From Parabacteroides sp. (lineage in GTDB: Bacteria; Bacteroidota; Bacteroidia; Bacteroidales; Tannerellaceae): 64,000 nucleotides of DNA. The stretch spans positions 157,476-221,475 of the forward strand of contig JAFUOJ010000014.1 in NCBI GenBank assembly GCA_017481945.1. The letters are read 5' to 3'. Position numbers and translations under genes: made by a program. The notes under the pieces are model-generated. The model did no database searches and was not told the DNA's origin. It worked only from the letters and a program-made list of their open reading frames with translations. This document shows positions 1 to 8,332 of this stretch, piece by piece. Every line of letters begins with the position of its first letter. Within the stretch, counting starts at the first letter, position 1.

Positions 1-2
1 AA

Positions 3-278
3 CAACTTTGTGCAAGTGGTATTGGTCAGACTTCACGTGTTGATTCTTTGAGACAAGCAATAGAAAAGGCAACTTCTTTCAATTTTGATTTGAAAGGAGC
101 AGTGATGGCTTCCGACGCTTTCTTCCCATTTGCTGACTGTGTAGAGATTGCAGACAAGGCGGGCATTACTGCCGTTATTCAGCCGGGTGGCTCTATTAAT
201 GATAAGTTGTCTGTTGAATATTGCAACGAACATGGTTTGGCTATGGTTAAGACTGGAGTTCGTCATTTTAAACATTAA
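3..278 (+). CDS. purH: PurH C-terminal fragment (AICAR formyltransferase/IMP cyclohydrolase), 5' end outside the window
   Basis: This is the last 91 residues of the bifunctional enzyme that performs the final two steps of de novo IMP synthesis. The reading frame is open from the window edge. It contains the GQTSRVDS stretch, the MASDAFFPF segment and the AVIQPGGS motif, all characteristic of the AICAR transformylase domain at the PurH C-terminus. It ends 12 bp before mreB, so purH and the shape operon may share a transcript; the same neighbourhood is known from other Bacteroidales. Only the 3' part is visible, so the start and the N-terminal cyclohydrolase domain cannot be assessed. Confidence 0.93.
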   Translation, partial: QLCASGIGQTSRVDSLRQAIEKATSFNFDLKGAVMASDAFFPFADCVEIADKAGITAVIQPGGSINDKLSVEYCNEHGLAMVKTGVRHFKH

Positions 279-290
279 TGAGGTAAAAGA

Positions 291-1310
291 ATGGGATTAT
301 TTTCTTTCACACAAGAATTGGCAATGGACTTAGGTACAGCCAATACCATCATTACTTGTAATGATAAAATGGTAGTGGATGAACCTTCTGTAATTGCTTT
401 AGACGCTCGTTCAGATAAAGTTTTAGCTGTAGGAAGTAAAGCTCGTGAAATGCACGAAAAGACGAACCCGAATATCCGTACCGTTCGTCCGCTTCGTGAA
501 GGAGTGATTGCGGACTTCTATGCAGCTGAGCATATGATGCGTGGCTTGATCAAAATGGCTTGTGGAAGTAGACGCTGGTTTGCTCCTTCGCTTCGTATGG
601 TGATTGGTATACCATCCGGAAGTACGGAAGTTGAAATCCGTGCGGTTCGCGACTCAGCTGAACATGCGGGTGCACGTGAAGTGTATATGGTATTTGAACC
701 AATGGCGGCTGCGATAGGTGTTGGAATGGATGTATTGGCTCCCGAAGGGAATATGATTGTCGATATAGGTGGGGGTACTACCGAAATTGCGGTTATCTCA
801 TTGGGCGGTATTGTTTCTAACAAATCTATCAAGATGGCAGGAGATGACCTGACGAATGATATTGTTGAATATATGCGTCGTCAGCATAATATTCGTATTG
901 GTGAACGTACAGCTGAAGAAATTAAGATAAACGTAGGTTCCGCTTTGAGCATATTGGAGGACGCTCCTGAAGATTTTGAAGTTTGTGGACCGAATCAAAT
1001 GACAGCATTACCGATGAAGGTGCCCGTTTCTTATCAAGAAATTGCACATTGTTTGGATAAATCAATCTCAAAGATTGAAGCTGCTGTTTTAAGTGCATTG
1101 GAACAAACTCCTCCTGAATTATATGCAGATATTGTGAAGAATGGTATCTATTTAGCAGGTGGTGGAGCTCAGTTGCGTGGTATTGATAAACGTCTGCGTG
1201 ATAAGATGGGTATAGAGTTCCATGTAGCAGAGGATCCTTTACATGCTGTAGCAAGAGGAACCGGTATTGCATTGAAGAATATTGATAAATTTAATTTCCT
1301 TATCCGGTAA
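291..1310 (+). CDS. mreB: Rod shape-determining actin homologue MreB
   Basis: MreB polymerises under the inner membrane and guides the elongation machinery that inserts lateral-wall peptidoglycan. The 339-residue product has the usual MreB length and actin-fold signatures: an N-terminal DLGTANT phosphate-1 loop (about residues 15-21), a DIGGGTTE phosphate-2 loop (about 157-164), and an LAGGGAQLRG adenosine motif near residue 290. It begins 12 bp after purH and is followed 106 bp later by mreC. The gap to mreC contains a long imperfect hairpin, so relative expression of mreB and the downstream genes may be set there. No anomalies were seen. Confidence 0.97.
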   Translation: MGLFSFTQELAMDLGTANTIITCNDKMVVDEPSVIALDARSDKVLAVGSKAREMHEKTNPNIRTVRPLREGVIADFYAAEHMMRGLIKMACGSRRWFAPSLRMVIGIPSGSTEVEIRAVRDSAEHAGAREVYMVFEPMAAAIGVGMDVLAPEGNMIVDIGGGTTEIAVISLGGIVSNKSIKMAGDDLTNDIVEYMRRQHNIRIGERTAEEIKINVGSALSILEDAPEDFEVCGPNQMTALPMKVPVSYQEIAHCLDKSISKIEAAVLSALEQTPPELYADIVKNGIYLAGGGAQLRGIDKRLRDKMGIEFHVAEDPLHAVARGTGIALKNIDKFNFLIR

Positions 1311-1324
1311 AAATAGGTTGAATG

Positions 1325-1396
1325 TTGAGGGTTGCAAGTGGGCAGTTAATGAATAAATTTAGATTATATAATTAACTTCCGACTTCCAACTCTCAA
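1325..1396. repeat. Imperfect 26-bp inverted repeat between mreB and mreC
   Basis: Arms at 1325-1350 and 1371-1396 are complementary at 22 of 26 positions around a 20-base AT-rich loop. The outer ten bases (ttgagggttg against caactctcaa, one G.T) and the inner seven (agttaat against attaact) pair best. No T-tract follows, so it is not a classical terminator. As RNA it would form a strong intra-operon hairpin, possibly for differential stability of the mreB part of the message. It resembles the other self-complementary intergenic blocks in the window. Confidence 0.7.
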
Positions 1397-1416
1397 TTTT
1401 TACTTCTCAACGGTTT

Positions 1417-2271
1417 ATGCGTAAGCTCCTGGAATTTTTAGTCAGAAAAAGACATTGGTTCTTATTTGTTTTGCTTGAAATCATTTCATTTACGTTGATT
1501 TATCGTGATCATGCCTATCAACGGAATGTCATGTTCAGTTCAGCGAATGTAATAACCGGCTATGTATCTTCTGTTTCAGGTTATATTACCTCTTACTTAA
1601 ATTTACGTGAGATTAATCGAGAGCTTTTGGAACGTAATGGACAACTTGAAATGGAGTTGCTGAAATTACAGGACCAATTGGAGGTTATGCAGGCTGATAC
1701 CGTTTTATTTACTGGCTTTGTAGCTGACTCAATAGAACATTTCCCCTATAGTTTCATTATGGCTGATGTGGTAAATAATAGTGTTACCCATTTATCTAAC
1801 TATATTACAATCAACAAGGGAAGAAAAGAGGGAGTAGAACCTGATATGGGTGTTGTCTCTGAACGAGGTGTTGTTGGTATTGTATCAACTGTATCTGACC
1901 ACTTCTCTGTCGTGATTCCTCTGTTGAATCCAAAGTTTAGATTGAGTTGTAAAGTATTAGGTAGTAGCTATTTTGGTACTTTAGGTTGGAATGGGCGTGA
2001 CGCTCGCTTTGCAAACTTGGATGAACTTCCTCGCCATGTGGAGTTTGAGAAAGGAGATACAATCGTAACAAGCGGTTACTCTGCTGTCTTTCCTGCAGGT
2101 ATAGTAGTAGGGAATGTGGTTGATTATGAGAAGCAGCACGATGATAATTTTTATTCTTTGAAAGTTGAATTGGCAACCAATTTCCAAGCATTGAATAATG
2201 TACGCATTATAAAGAACTATCGTCAAGCTGAACAAAAGCATTTAGAACAGGAGGCAAAAAAGAATGATTAA
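1417..2271 (+). CDS. mreC: Rod shape-determining protein MreC
   Basis: MreC is a bitopic inner-membrane protein that links cytoplasmic MreB to periplasmic PBP2 and stimulates elongation. The 284-residue product has a short cytoplasmic N-terminus, one membrane segment (about residues 13-31), and a coiled-coil stretch rich in Leu, Glu and Gln (about 62-92). After that comes the periplasmic double beta-barrel domain, recognised by the NKGRKEGVEPDMGVVSERGVVG region. It overlaps mreD by 8 bp, which suggests translational coupling. The ATG follows a Phe-rich non-coding stretch, and no better upstream start is visible. Confidence 0.94.
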   Translation: MRKLLEFLVRKRHWFLFVLLEIISFTLIYRDHAYQRNVMFSSANVITGYVSSVSGYITSYLNLREINRELLERNGQLEMELLKLQDQLEVMQADTVLFTGFVADSIEHFPYSFIMADVVNNSVTHLSNYITINKGRKEGVEPDMGVVSERGVVGIVSTVSDHFSVVIPLLNPKFRLSCKVLGSSYFGTLGWNGRDARFANLDELPRHVEFEKGDTIVTSGYSAVFPAGIVVGNVVDYEKQHDDNFYSLKVELATNFQALNNVRIIKNYRQAEQKHLEQEAKKND

Positions 2272-2782
2272 TAATATCCTGCGAGGTCTTATCTATTTTG
2301 TGGTGTTGGTGTTGATACAGGTTTTAATCTTGAACAACATCCATTTTTTGCGTATAGCTACTCCCTTCTTATATCTTTACTTCATTTTGAAGATGGCAGT
2401 CGGTACTTCTCGAATGAATGTGATTTTTCTCTCATTTTTAATCGGGTTGGTTATCGATATGTTTTCTAATACTTCCGGAATGCATGCCGCGGCTTGTACT
2501 TTCGTTGGATTTATTCGCCAATGGTTGATTTTCTTCTTTATGGGAAAAGACCTGCCGGAGGATATGTCTCCTTCTTATCGAACTTTTGGTTACGGAGGTT
2601 TTTTACGTTATACTTCAGCTTTTGTCGTGATTCATCATATCGCTTTATTCGCCATAGAATCATTGACCTTTTTCGATTCGCTGTTCCTTGCTATTCGTAT
2701 TGGGGCAAGCGCTATTACTACAATTTTATTGATTAGTGCGATTGAAGCACTTAATATAGGGGTTCAGAAAGGTGGGGATTAA
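2264..2782 (+). CDS. mreD: Rod shape-determining membrane protein MreD
   Basis: MreD is a small polytopic membrane partner of MreC in the elongasome. The 172-residue product is almost entirely hydrophobic with about five predicted membrane segments, matching the family size. Identity rests mainly on this profile, the family-like segment LIGLVIDMFSNTSGMHA, and its position between mreC (8-bp overlap) and mrdA (11-bp overlap). No catalytic function is known. Confidence 0.9.
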   Translation: MINNILRGLIYFVVLVLIQVLILNNIHFLRIATPFLYLYFILKMAVGTSRMNVIFLSFLIGLVIDMFSNTSGMHAAACTFVGFIRQWLIFFFMGKDLPEDMSPSYRTFGYGGFLRYTSAFVVIHHIALFAIESLTFFDSLFLAIRIGASAITTILLISAIEALNIGVQKGGD

Positions 2783-4646
2783 TTCAAAGTACACACTTGA
2801 GAACAGGCGTTACGTAATTGGTGGGGCTGTTGTTCTGGTGATTCTTATCTTTATCATTCGTTTGTTCTTTTTACAGGTTGTGGACAACGATTATAAAGCT
2901 TGGGCTGATAGTAATGCCTTTTTGAAGAAGACATTATATCCCTCTCGGGGTATTATTTATGACCGTAATGGTAAACTGTTGGTGTATAACCAACCCTCTT
3001 ATGAAGTCATGCTGATCATGCGTGAGGTACAACCTTTTGATACGTTAGACTTTTGTAATATTCTTAGTATAACCAAGGAACAATTTATCAAACGTATTGC
3101 CGATATAAAGAACCGTCGGTTGAATCCGGGATATTCTTCTTATGTTCCTCAAGTATTCATGAATCACCTTTCAGCACAAGAATGTGGCGTATTACAGGAA
3201 AAGCTCTATAAATTCCCCGGTTTCTATATTCAGAATCGAACTATTCGAGAATATGAATATCCTTATGCAGCCCATCTATTGGGTAACATAGGGGAAGTCA
3301 ATCGAAGAGATATTGAAAAGGATTCTTATTATGTACAAGGGGATAATTCCGGACGCTCTGGTGTAGAACAATCTTATGAAGAGATACTTCGTGGAGTAAA
3401 AGGAGTTGAAATCTTATTACGTGACGCTCATGGACGAATTAAAGGAAGATATGAAGAGGGACGCCATGATGTTGCTCCGGTTTCAGGGAAAAACCTGACA
3501 CTTTCGATTGATATTGAACTGCAGGCTTTGGGGGAGAAGCTGATGAGAAATAAGAGAGGTAGTATCGTGATGATAGAACCGGAGACAGGAGAAGTCCTTT
3601 GTATGGTCTCTTCTCCAACTTATGATCCCAGCCTTTTAGTGGGTCGACAGCGAGGAAAGAATCACATCCAATTGGCAAAGAATTCGGATACTCCGCTATT
3701 GAATCGTGCGATTATGGGGTATTATCCTCCCGGCTCTACGTTTAAACCTACGCAAGCATTGACTTTCTTACAAGAGAACGTAATTACTACAGAGACAAAA
3801 TATACCTGTGCCCATGGCTATACCTTCCGAGGGGGAAAGCCGGCTTGTCACGGGCATGCTTCTCCTTTAGAGGTTAAATATGCGTTGGCAACCTCTTGTA
3901 ACTCCTATTTTTGTTGGGGGTTACATGATATGATTGATAGTCGCAAACGGTATCCGAATGTACAAGAGGCTTTTGAAGTATGGAAAAACTATCTGGTCTC
4001 TATGGGGTATGGCTATAAATTAGGCATTGATTTACCGGGAGAGAAGAGAGGATTTATCCCGAATAGTAAATACTATGACAAGTATTATCGGGGACGTTGG
4101 AACTCAAGTACTGTTATCTCAATCGCAATTGGCCAAGGAGAAATATTGGCAACCCCGTTACAGATCTGTAACCTTACAGCCACTATTGCCAATCGGGGTT
4201 ATTTTATTACTCCTCATGTTGTAAAAGAAATCCAAGATACTCCTTTGGACACTTTATATACGCAAAAGCGTTATACAATGGTTGATCGTAAGAATTATGA
4301 GATAGTAGCTGAAGGAATGCGTAACGCTGTTTTAGGTGGAACCTGTTTCAATGCTGCGATTCCGGGTATTGAAGTTTGCGGTAAGACGGGGACTGCCGAG
4401 AACCCACATGGGAAAGATCACTCTGCTTTTATTGGGTTTGCCCCTTATCATAATCCGAAAGTTGCTATTTGTGTTTATGTAGAAAATGGAGGATTTGGTG
4501 CTACTTACGGAGTTCCTATTGGGAAATTAATGATGGAAAAGTATTTGACTGGAGATTTGTCGGAAGCAAGTAAGCTGTTGGAAGAAAACATGTCGAATGC
4601 AGTTGTTTCACCTAATATATTATCATTATCCAATCGTGAGTTATAG
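2772..4646 (+). CDS. mrdA: Penicillin-binding protein 2 (elongasome transpeptidase)
   Basis: This is the class B PBP that cross-links peptidoglycan for cell elongation with RodA. The 624-residue product has an N-terminal membrane anchor (about residues 16-36) and the PBP dimerisation-domain motif SRGIIYDRNGK. The transpeptidase domain has all three active-site motifs: STFK with Ser322, an SCNSYF version of SxN near residue 378, and KTGT with Lys538. The GTG start at 2772 lies inside the end of mreD, and no in-frame ATG precedes the anchor. Length and motif order are ordinary for PBP2. Confidence 0.95.
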   Translation: MGINSKYTLENRRYVIGGAVVLVILIFIIRLFFLQVVDNDYKAWADSNAFLKKTLYPSRGIIYDRNGKLLVYNQPSYEVMLIMREVQPFDTLDFCNILSITKEQFIKRIADIKNRRLNPGYSSYVPQVFMNHLSAQECGVLQEKLYKFPGFYIQNRTIREYEYPYAAHLLGNIGEVNRRDIEKDSYYVQGDNSGRSGVEQSYEEILRGVKGVEILLRDAHGRIKGRYEEGRHDVAPVSGKNLTLSIDIELQALGEKLMRNKRGSIVMIEPETGEVLCMVSSPTYDPSLLVGRQRGKNHIQLAKNSDTPLLNRAIMGYYPPGSTFKPTQALTFLQENVITTETKYTCAHGYTFRGGKPACHGHASPLEVKYALATSCNSYFCWGLHDMIDSRKRYPNVQEAFEVWKNYLVSMGYGYKLGIDLPGEKRGFIPNSKYYDKYYRGRWNSSTVISIAIGQGEILATPLQICNLTATIANRGYFITPHVVKEIQDTPLDTLYTQKRYTMVDRKNYEIVAEGMRNAVLGGTCFNAAIPGIEVCGKTGTAENPHGKDHSAFIGFAPYHNPKVAICVYVENGGFGATYGVPIGKLMMEKYLTGDLSEASKLLEENMSNAVVSPNILSLSNREL

Positions 4647-6081
4647 AAAGACAGAAATATGGAAGACGGTAGACTGGCTGACAATCATTTTATATGTCAT
4701 TATGATTATTGCCGGTTGGTTCAGTATTTGTGGAGCCAGTTATGAATTTGACAATGTCGGATTGTTTGATCCTTCCGGTCGTCCCGGCTCTCAGTTGATT
4801 TGGATGGGACTTTCTGTAGGGCTGATCTTTGTCATATTGATGTTGGAAAGTGATTTCTTTGATGTCTTTGCCTATTTCATATATGCCGGGATTATACTGC
4901 TGTTGATTGCTACTATCTTTTTAGCTCCTGATATAAAAGGTTCTCGCTCTTGGTTAGTCTTAGGTCCTTTACGTCTGCAACCGGCTGAGTTTGCAAAGTT
5001 TGCAACAGCACTTGCAGTCGCCAAGGTAATGAATACCTACGGCTTTCGACTTACGATACCAAGGAATTTCGCATGTGTGCTGACGCTTATTTTCCTTCCT
5101 ATGGTCTGTATTTTATTACAACAAGAGACCGGTTCTGCATTGGTTTACTTGGCATTCTTTCTGATGTTATATCGGGAAGGTATGTCTGGTTATTTCCTTT
5201 TATCCGGAGTTTGTGCCGTAATCTTCTTTGTTGTCAGCATGAAGTTCTCAGAAGTAACAGCAGGAGTGACAGCCATAGGTGAACTGTTAGTCTCTTCTTT
5301 GATTCTTTTGATCTCTGTTCTTCTGGTACAAATAGAACGAAAGGATAAACGGGCCGTACAAGTCATTTTAGGAACAACCGCTGTTACTTTCTTAGGTGGT
5401 TTTATCACCTCTTTCTTCATTCCGGTGGATTATTCTTGGATTTCAATCGGAGTTCTATTACTGACAGTGGGTTATCTCATCTTCCTCTCCATACGAAATT
5501 GGGTGTGGCATTATGTCTTGATTGCCCTCTTTGCTTTGGCTTCGTTGGCCTTTATGTTTTCAGTAGAATATGTCTTTAATGAGATATTGGAACCTCATCA
5601 ACAGGTACGAATTATGGTATCTTTGGGATTAAAGGATGATCCAAGTGGGGCTGGATATAATGTAAATCAGTCTAAAATTGCTATTGGTTCCGGAGGTTTT
5701 TTGGGGAAAGGTTTCTTAAATGGAACTCAAACTAAGCTGAAGTATGTACCAGAACAGGATACCGATTTCATCTTTTGTACGGTCGGAGAGGAGCAAGGTT
5801 TTGTCGGAGCTACCTCCGTATTATTACTGTTTGGCGCATTAATCCTACGATTGATTGTATTGGCTGAACGGCAAACGATCCCATTTAATCGAGTCTATGG
5901 CTATTGTGTCGCCTCTATCTTTTTCTTTCATTTGGCAATTAATGTCGGAATGGTGACGGGGCTTACTCCGGTGATTGGGATTCCTTTGCCCTTTTTTAGC
6001 TATGGTGGCTCTTCCCTTTGGGGCTTTACGATTCTGTTATTTATCTTTCTTCGGTTGGACGCTTCCCGTCGGGAACGATAG
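4636..6081 (+). CDS. rodA: SEDS peptidoglycan glycosyltransferase RodA
   Basis: RodA is the polytopic glycosyltransferase that polymerises lipid II as partner of PBP2. The product is hydrophobic with about ten or more membrane segments. It carries SEDS landmarks: SRSWLVLGPLRLQPAEFAK, the EQDTDFIFCTVGEEQGF loop, and the C-terminal GLTPVIGIPLPFFSYGGSS. The frame is open back to an ATG at 4597, but that start would overlap mrdA by 50 bp. The GTG at 4636 gives VSYRKTEIWKTVDW just before the first membrane helix and an 11-bp overlap, so I prefer it (481 residues). The gene ends 7 bp from the convergent gldH stop. Confidence 0.93.
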   Translation: MSYRKTEIWKTVDWLTIILYVIMIIAGWFSICGASYEFDNVGLFDPSGRPGSQLIWMGLSVGLIFVILMLESDFFDVFAYFIYAGIILLLIATIFLAPDIKGSRSWLVLGPLRLQPAEFAKFATALAVAKVMNTYGFRLTIPRNFACVLTLIFLPMVCILLQQETGSALVYLAFFLMLYREGMSGYFLLSGVCAVIFFVVSMKFSEVTAGVTAIGELLVSSLILLISVLLVQIERKDKRAVQVILGTTAVTFLGGFITSFFIPVDYSWISIGVLLLTVGYLIFLSIRNWVWHYVLIALFALASLAFMFSVEYVFNEILEPHQQVRIMVSLGLKDDPSGAGYNVNQSKIAIGSGGFLGKGFLNGTQTKLKYVPEQDTDFIFCTVGEEQGFVGATSVLLLFGALILRLIVLAERQTIPFNRVYGYCVASIFFFHLAINVGMVTGLTPVIGIPLPFFSYGGSSLWGFTILLFIFLRLDASRRER

Positions 6082-6088
6082 AAAGCGG

Positions 6089-6550
6089 TTATTCTTTCGA
6101 CTTTTCAACTCGAAAACCAATCTCCTGAATACCTTTTAGGAGATCATTACGCATACCTTGTCGGAAACTGAAAGTGTATTGTCCGGAGTGGGGAAAGCGG
6201 TATTGTTTACGAATCGGGAAGCTCATTTGATACAAAGAGATTCCTTTCCCATACCATTTCCCGAACTCATCTGCTAACAAACACTCAATAGTATCTCGCT
6301 GAAGCGGCCCGATCGGTCGTTCCTCATTACAGAAAAGCCATAAATTCTGGTACGGATAGAGATTATTGTTCCTGATTTCTAAAGTTAAATCATAAGGAAC
6401 CGAAGTATCTTCTATTTGGAAAGTAAAATAATATTCTTTGTTCTTTTCCCACGTGATATTATCAATTGCCTGATACTGTTCGTATAAAGCAGTCTGTTCG
6501 CAGGAAAAGAACAAAGAACAAGATAGTATGACAAAAAACTTTTTAAGCAT
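6089..6550 (-). CDS. gldH: GldH-type lipoprotein
   Basis: This is a 153-residue lipoprotein with a signal peptide and a lipobox ending LFFSC (Cys17). The frame is open further upstream, but that part lies antisense-like within ricT. The ATG at 6550 fits the signal peptide and overlaps the ricT stop by 8 bp. The body resembles GldH, a lipoprotein first found through gliding in Flavobacterium but also present in non-gliding Bacteroidales, where its role is unclear. Supporting context is the ricT-gldH pairing usual in the phylum. Its presence should not be taken as evidence of gliding. Confidence 0.82.
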   Translation of the reverse strand: MLKKFFVILSCSLFFSCEQTALYEQYQAIDNITWEKNKEYYFTFQIEDTSVPYDLTLEIRNNNLYPYQNLWLFCNEERPIGPLQRDTIECLLADEFGKWYGKGISLYQMSFPIRKQYRFPHSGQYTFSFRQGMRNDLLKGIQEIGFRVEKSKE

Positions 6551-7913
6551 TCGATTGTGCGTCCGGTTTATCTGTCGATTTCCTCTCTTGAGGCTTGTCG
6601 TTGTTGTGATTTGCCGGTCTTTCGTTGTTCGGACGATTCGGGCGTTGTCGGTTACGGTTCCCATTGTTGTTACGATTTCGGAAACCATTTCGATTCTCTT
6701 TCCCGTTTCTGTTTTCGTTGTTATTACTTTCTACAGCAGGAGTAGACGGAGTTCCTTCCGGTACATTAGCTGCCTCTCTCGGTTGATTATTCCGATTGAA
6801 GTTATTCGTATCCCGGTTTCCGTTCCGTTTCTTTTTCTTCTTTTTCAGATTGGCGTCAAAACGTGTTACACTTTCCTGCCCTAAAATATCTTGTGCGTCC
6901 CGCTTTGGAGTCGGCTGTTTTTCTGCTTCTAACGAATTCGGTTTAATACCTTTTTTATTCAGATTGATTACTTCGAAAGCACGACCTGCTGAAATGGTCA
7001 CCAAATTGGCTGCCAAAGTCTTATCCGTAGAGTAGGTAATTTCCCGTTTAAATATATCGGTTTTGAAGTGATAATACTCATTATCTTTTGTCTCCAAAGT
7101 AATCTCGCGCGAAGGCAAGCGCTTTTGCGCCTCTACATAGGCGTCAACTTCGTAGTTGATACAACACTTTAGTTTGGCACACTGACCGGCTAACTTCTGT
7201 GGATTCATCGAAATATCCTGATAACGAGCCGCTCCGGTCGCTACCGAAACAAAGTTTGTCATCCAGCTGGAGCAACATAATTCACGACCGCACGGACCAA
7301 TTCCGCCGATACGTCCCGCCTCTTGACGAGCACCAATCTGCTTCATCTCGATACGAACACGAAAAGCTTCGGCCAACACTTTAATCAATTGACGGAAGTC
7401 TACACGCTCATCTGCGATGTAATAAAAGATAGCTTTGTTTCCATCTCCTTGATACTCTACGTCCCCAATCTTCATATTCAGACCCAAATCAGCAGCGATT
7501 TGGCGTGAACGAATCATGGTTGCATGCTCTTTAGCCTTTGCTTCTTCATATTTTTCAATGTCGGTCGGCTTGGCGATACGATATACCTTTTTCGGCTCAT
7601 ATCCTTCTCCCATGCGTAGGTTTGTCTTCTTCATCTGAAGCAAAACCAACTTACCGGTCAAAGTCACTGTCCCAATATCATGTCCGGGACTTGCTTCTAC
7701 CGCCACTAAATCCCCCTTCTGTAATGGAATTTTGTTGTTATTGAGATAGTACCCTTTGCGCGTGTTCTTAAACTGAACTTCCACGTAATCAGTCGCATTG
7801 GCTGCGTCAGGCACATCACAAAGCCAGTCATAGGTATTTAGTTTTGTATTTTGTCTTTTGCTGCACCCTTTACCACTCATGCAGCAACTACCCTTATTTA
7901 ATTTAAAATCCAT
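6543..7913 (-). CDS. ricT: PSP1-domain protein RicT/YaaT family with Asn/Arg-rich tail
   Basis: The product is related to Bacillus RicT (YaaT), part of an Fe-S-containing complex that influences RNA processing and phosphorelay. From the ATG at 7913 it has 456 residues. A Cys-rich N-terminus (GSCCMSGKGC) and the PSP1 core follow, with the conserved GGIGPCGRELCC and KLKCCINYE cysteines. The last 70 or so residues are low complexity, dominated by Asn, Arg, Lys and Gly (for example NRNNNGNRNRQRPNRPNN), and are likely disordered and nucleic-acid binding. The frame extends to 7964, but the upstream codons (Ile/Tyr-rich) look non-coding. RicA and RicF partners are not seen here. Confidence 0.87.
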   Translation of the reverse strand: MDFKLNKGSCCMSGKGCSKRQNTKLNTYDWLCDVPDAANATDYVEVQFKNTRKGYYLNNNKIPLQKGDLVAVEASPGHDIGTVTLTGKLVLLQMKKTNLRMGEGYEPKKVYRIAKPTDIEKYEEAKAKEHATMIRSRQIAADLGLNMKIGDVEYQGDGNKAIFYYIADERVDFRQLIKVLAEAFRVRIEMKQIGARQEAGRIGGIGPCGRELCCSSWMTNFVSVATGAARYQDISMNPQKLAGQCAKLKCCINYEVDAYVEAQKRLPSREITLETKDNEYYHFKTDIFKREITYSTDKTLAANLVTISAGRAFEVINLNKKGIKPNSLEAEKQPTPKRDAQDILGQESVTRFDANLKKKKKKRNGNRDTNNFNRNNQPREAANVPEGTPSTPAVESNNNENRNGKENRNGFRNRNNNGNRNRQRPNRPNNERPANHNNDKPQERKSTDKPDAQSNA

Positions 7914-8079
7914 CTGTTCGATATAATATATTATATATGTATAGATAGTATATACTATCCGCAAAAATAGTCAAAATATTTGGTTCGTTACACAGGTTAT
8001 AGGAATTCATCGAAAAAATTACTTCCGGCGGAGAGAAAAAAGGAAAAGAGTCCGTTCAAAAAATGTAATGACTTTTTTA
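7914..8079. other. First part of the 419-bp non-coding interval between ricT and the fimbrial operon
   Basis: These divergent genes are separated by 7914-8332. This first part is AT-rich and carries a TATATA-rich run near 7921-7950 that may hold the ricT promoter. No ORF with coding character was seen. The rest of the interval holds the palindromic block at 8080-8145 and the poly-T promoter region listed separately. Confidence 0.5.
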
Positions 8080-8145
8080 AAAGTTTCACGGGATGAAACT
8101 CGAAGTTTCTCGTTTGAAACTAAAAGTTTCATCCCGTGAAACTTT
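8080..8145. repeat. Nested palindromic block built from GTTTC/GAAAC words
   Basis: A perfect 21-bp inverted repeat has arms at 8080-8100 and 8125-8145. Its 24-base loop itself contains a smaller inverted repeat (agtttc, six bases, gaaact). Each long arm also reads gtttca-N5-tgaaac, so the block is three hairpins nested in one. There is no coding potential. A related word set recurs at 54755-54863. It lies upstream of the fimbrial promoter and could act as a bidirectional insulator or terminator. Function unknown. Confidence 0.85.
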
Positions 8146-8213
8146 CACAGACCTCCGGTGTAGGGTTAAGAATCCTTTCGGGAAGAGAAAAAATATTCTA
8201 TAAATATTCATCT

Positions 8214-8248
8214 TTTGTTTTTACTTTTCTTTTTTTTTTTTTTCTTTG
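8214..8248 (+). promoter_or_regulatory. Candidate fimbrial operon promoter containing a 14-T homopolymer
   Basis: A TTTG (8214-8217) could serve as the -33 element and TTTCTTTG (8241-8248), one base off TAnnTTTG, as the -7 element. The spacer of 23 bp is longer than the usual 19-21 and includes an uninterrupted run of 14 T (8230-8243). Slippage in the run would change the spacer. An alternative -7, TACTTTTC at 8222-8229, ends just before the run. The transcription start has not been determined. Confidence 0.4.
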
Positions 8249-8332
8249 CAACTTGAAGATACTACGATTATGGTATTTTTTTGTAACGAAATATAAGCCA
8301 AAAGAATATTAATAATAAATTTTATAAGTCCA

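Noticed and set aside
6089-6550. Evidence for gliding motility from GldH
   Set aside because: GldH also occurs in non-gliding Bacteroidales; no other gld or spr gliding genes are in the window.
6528-6884. Plus-strand frame of 118 codons over the ricT tail
   Set aside because: Complement of the Asn/Arg-rich region, giving a Phe/Val/Arg-rich product; not a gene.
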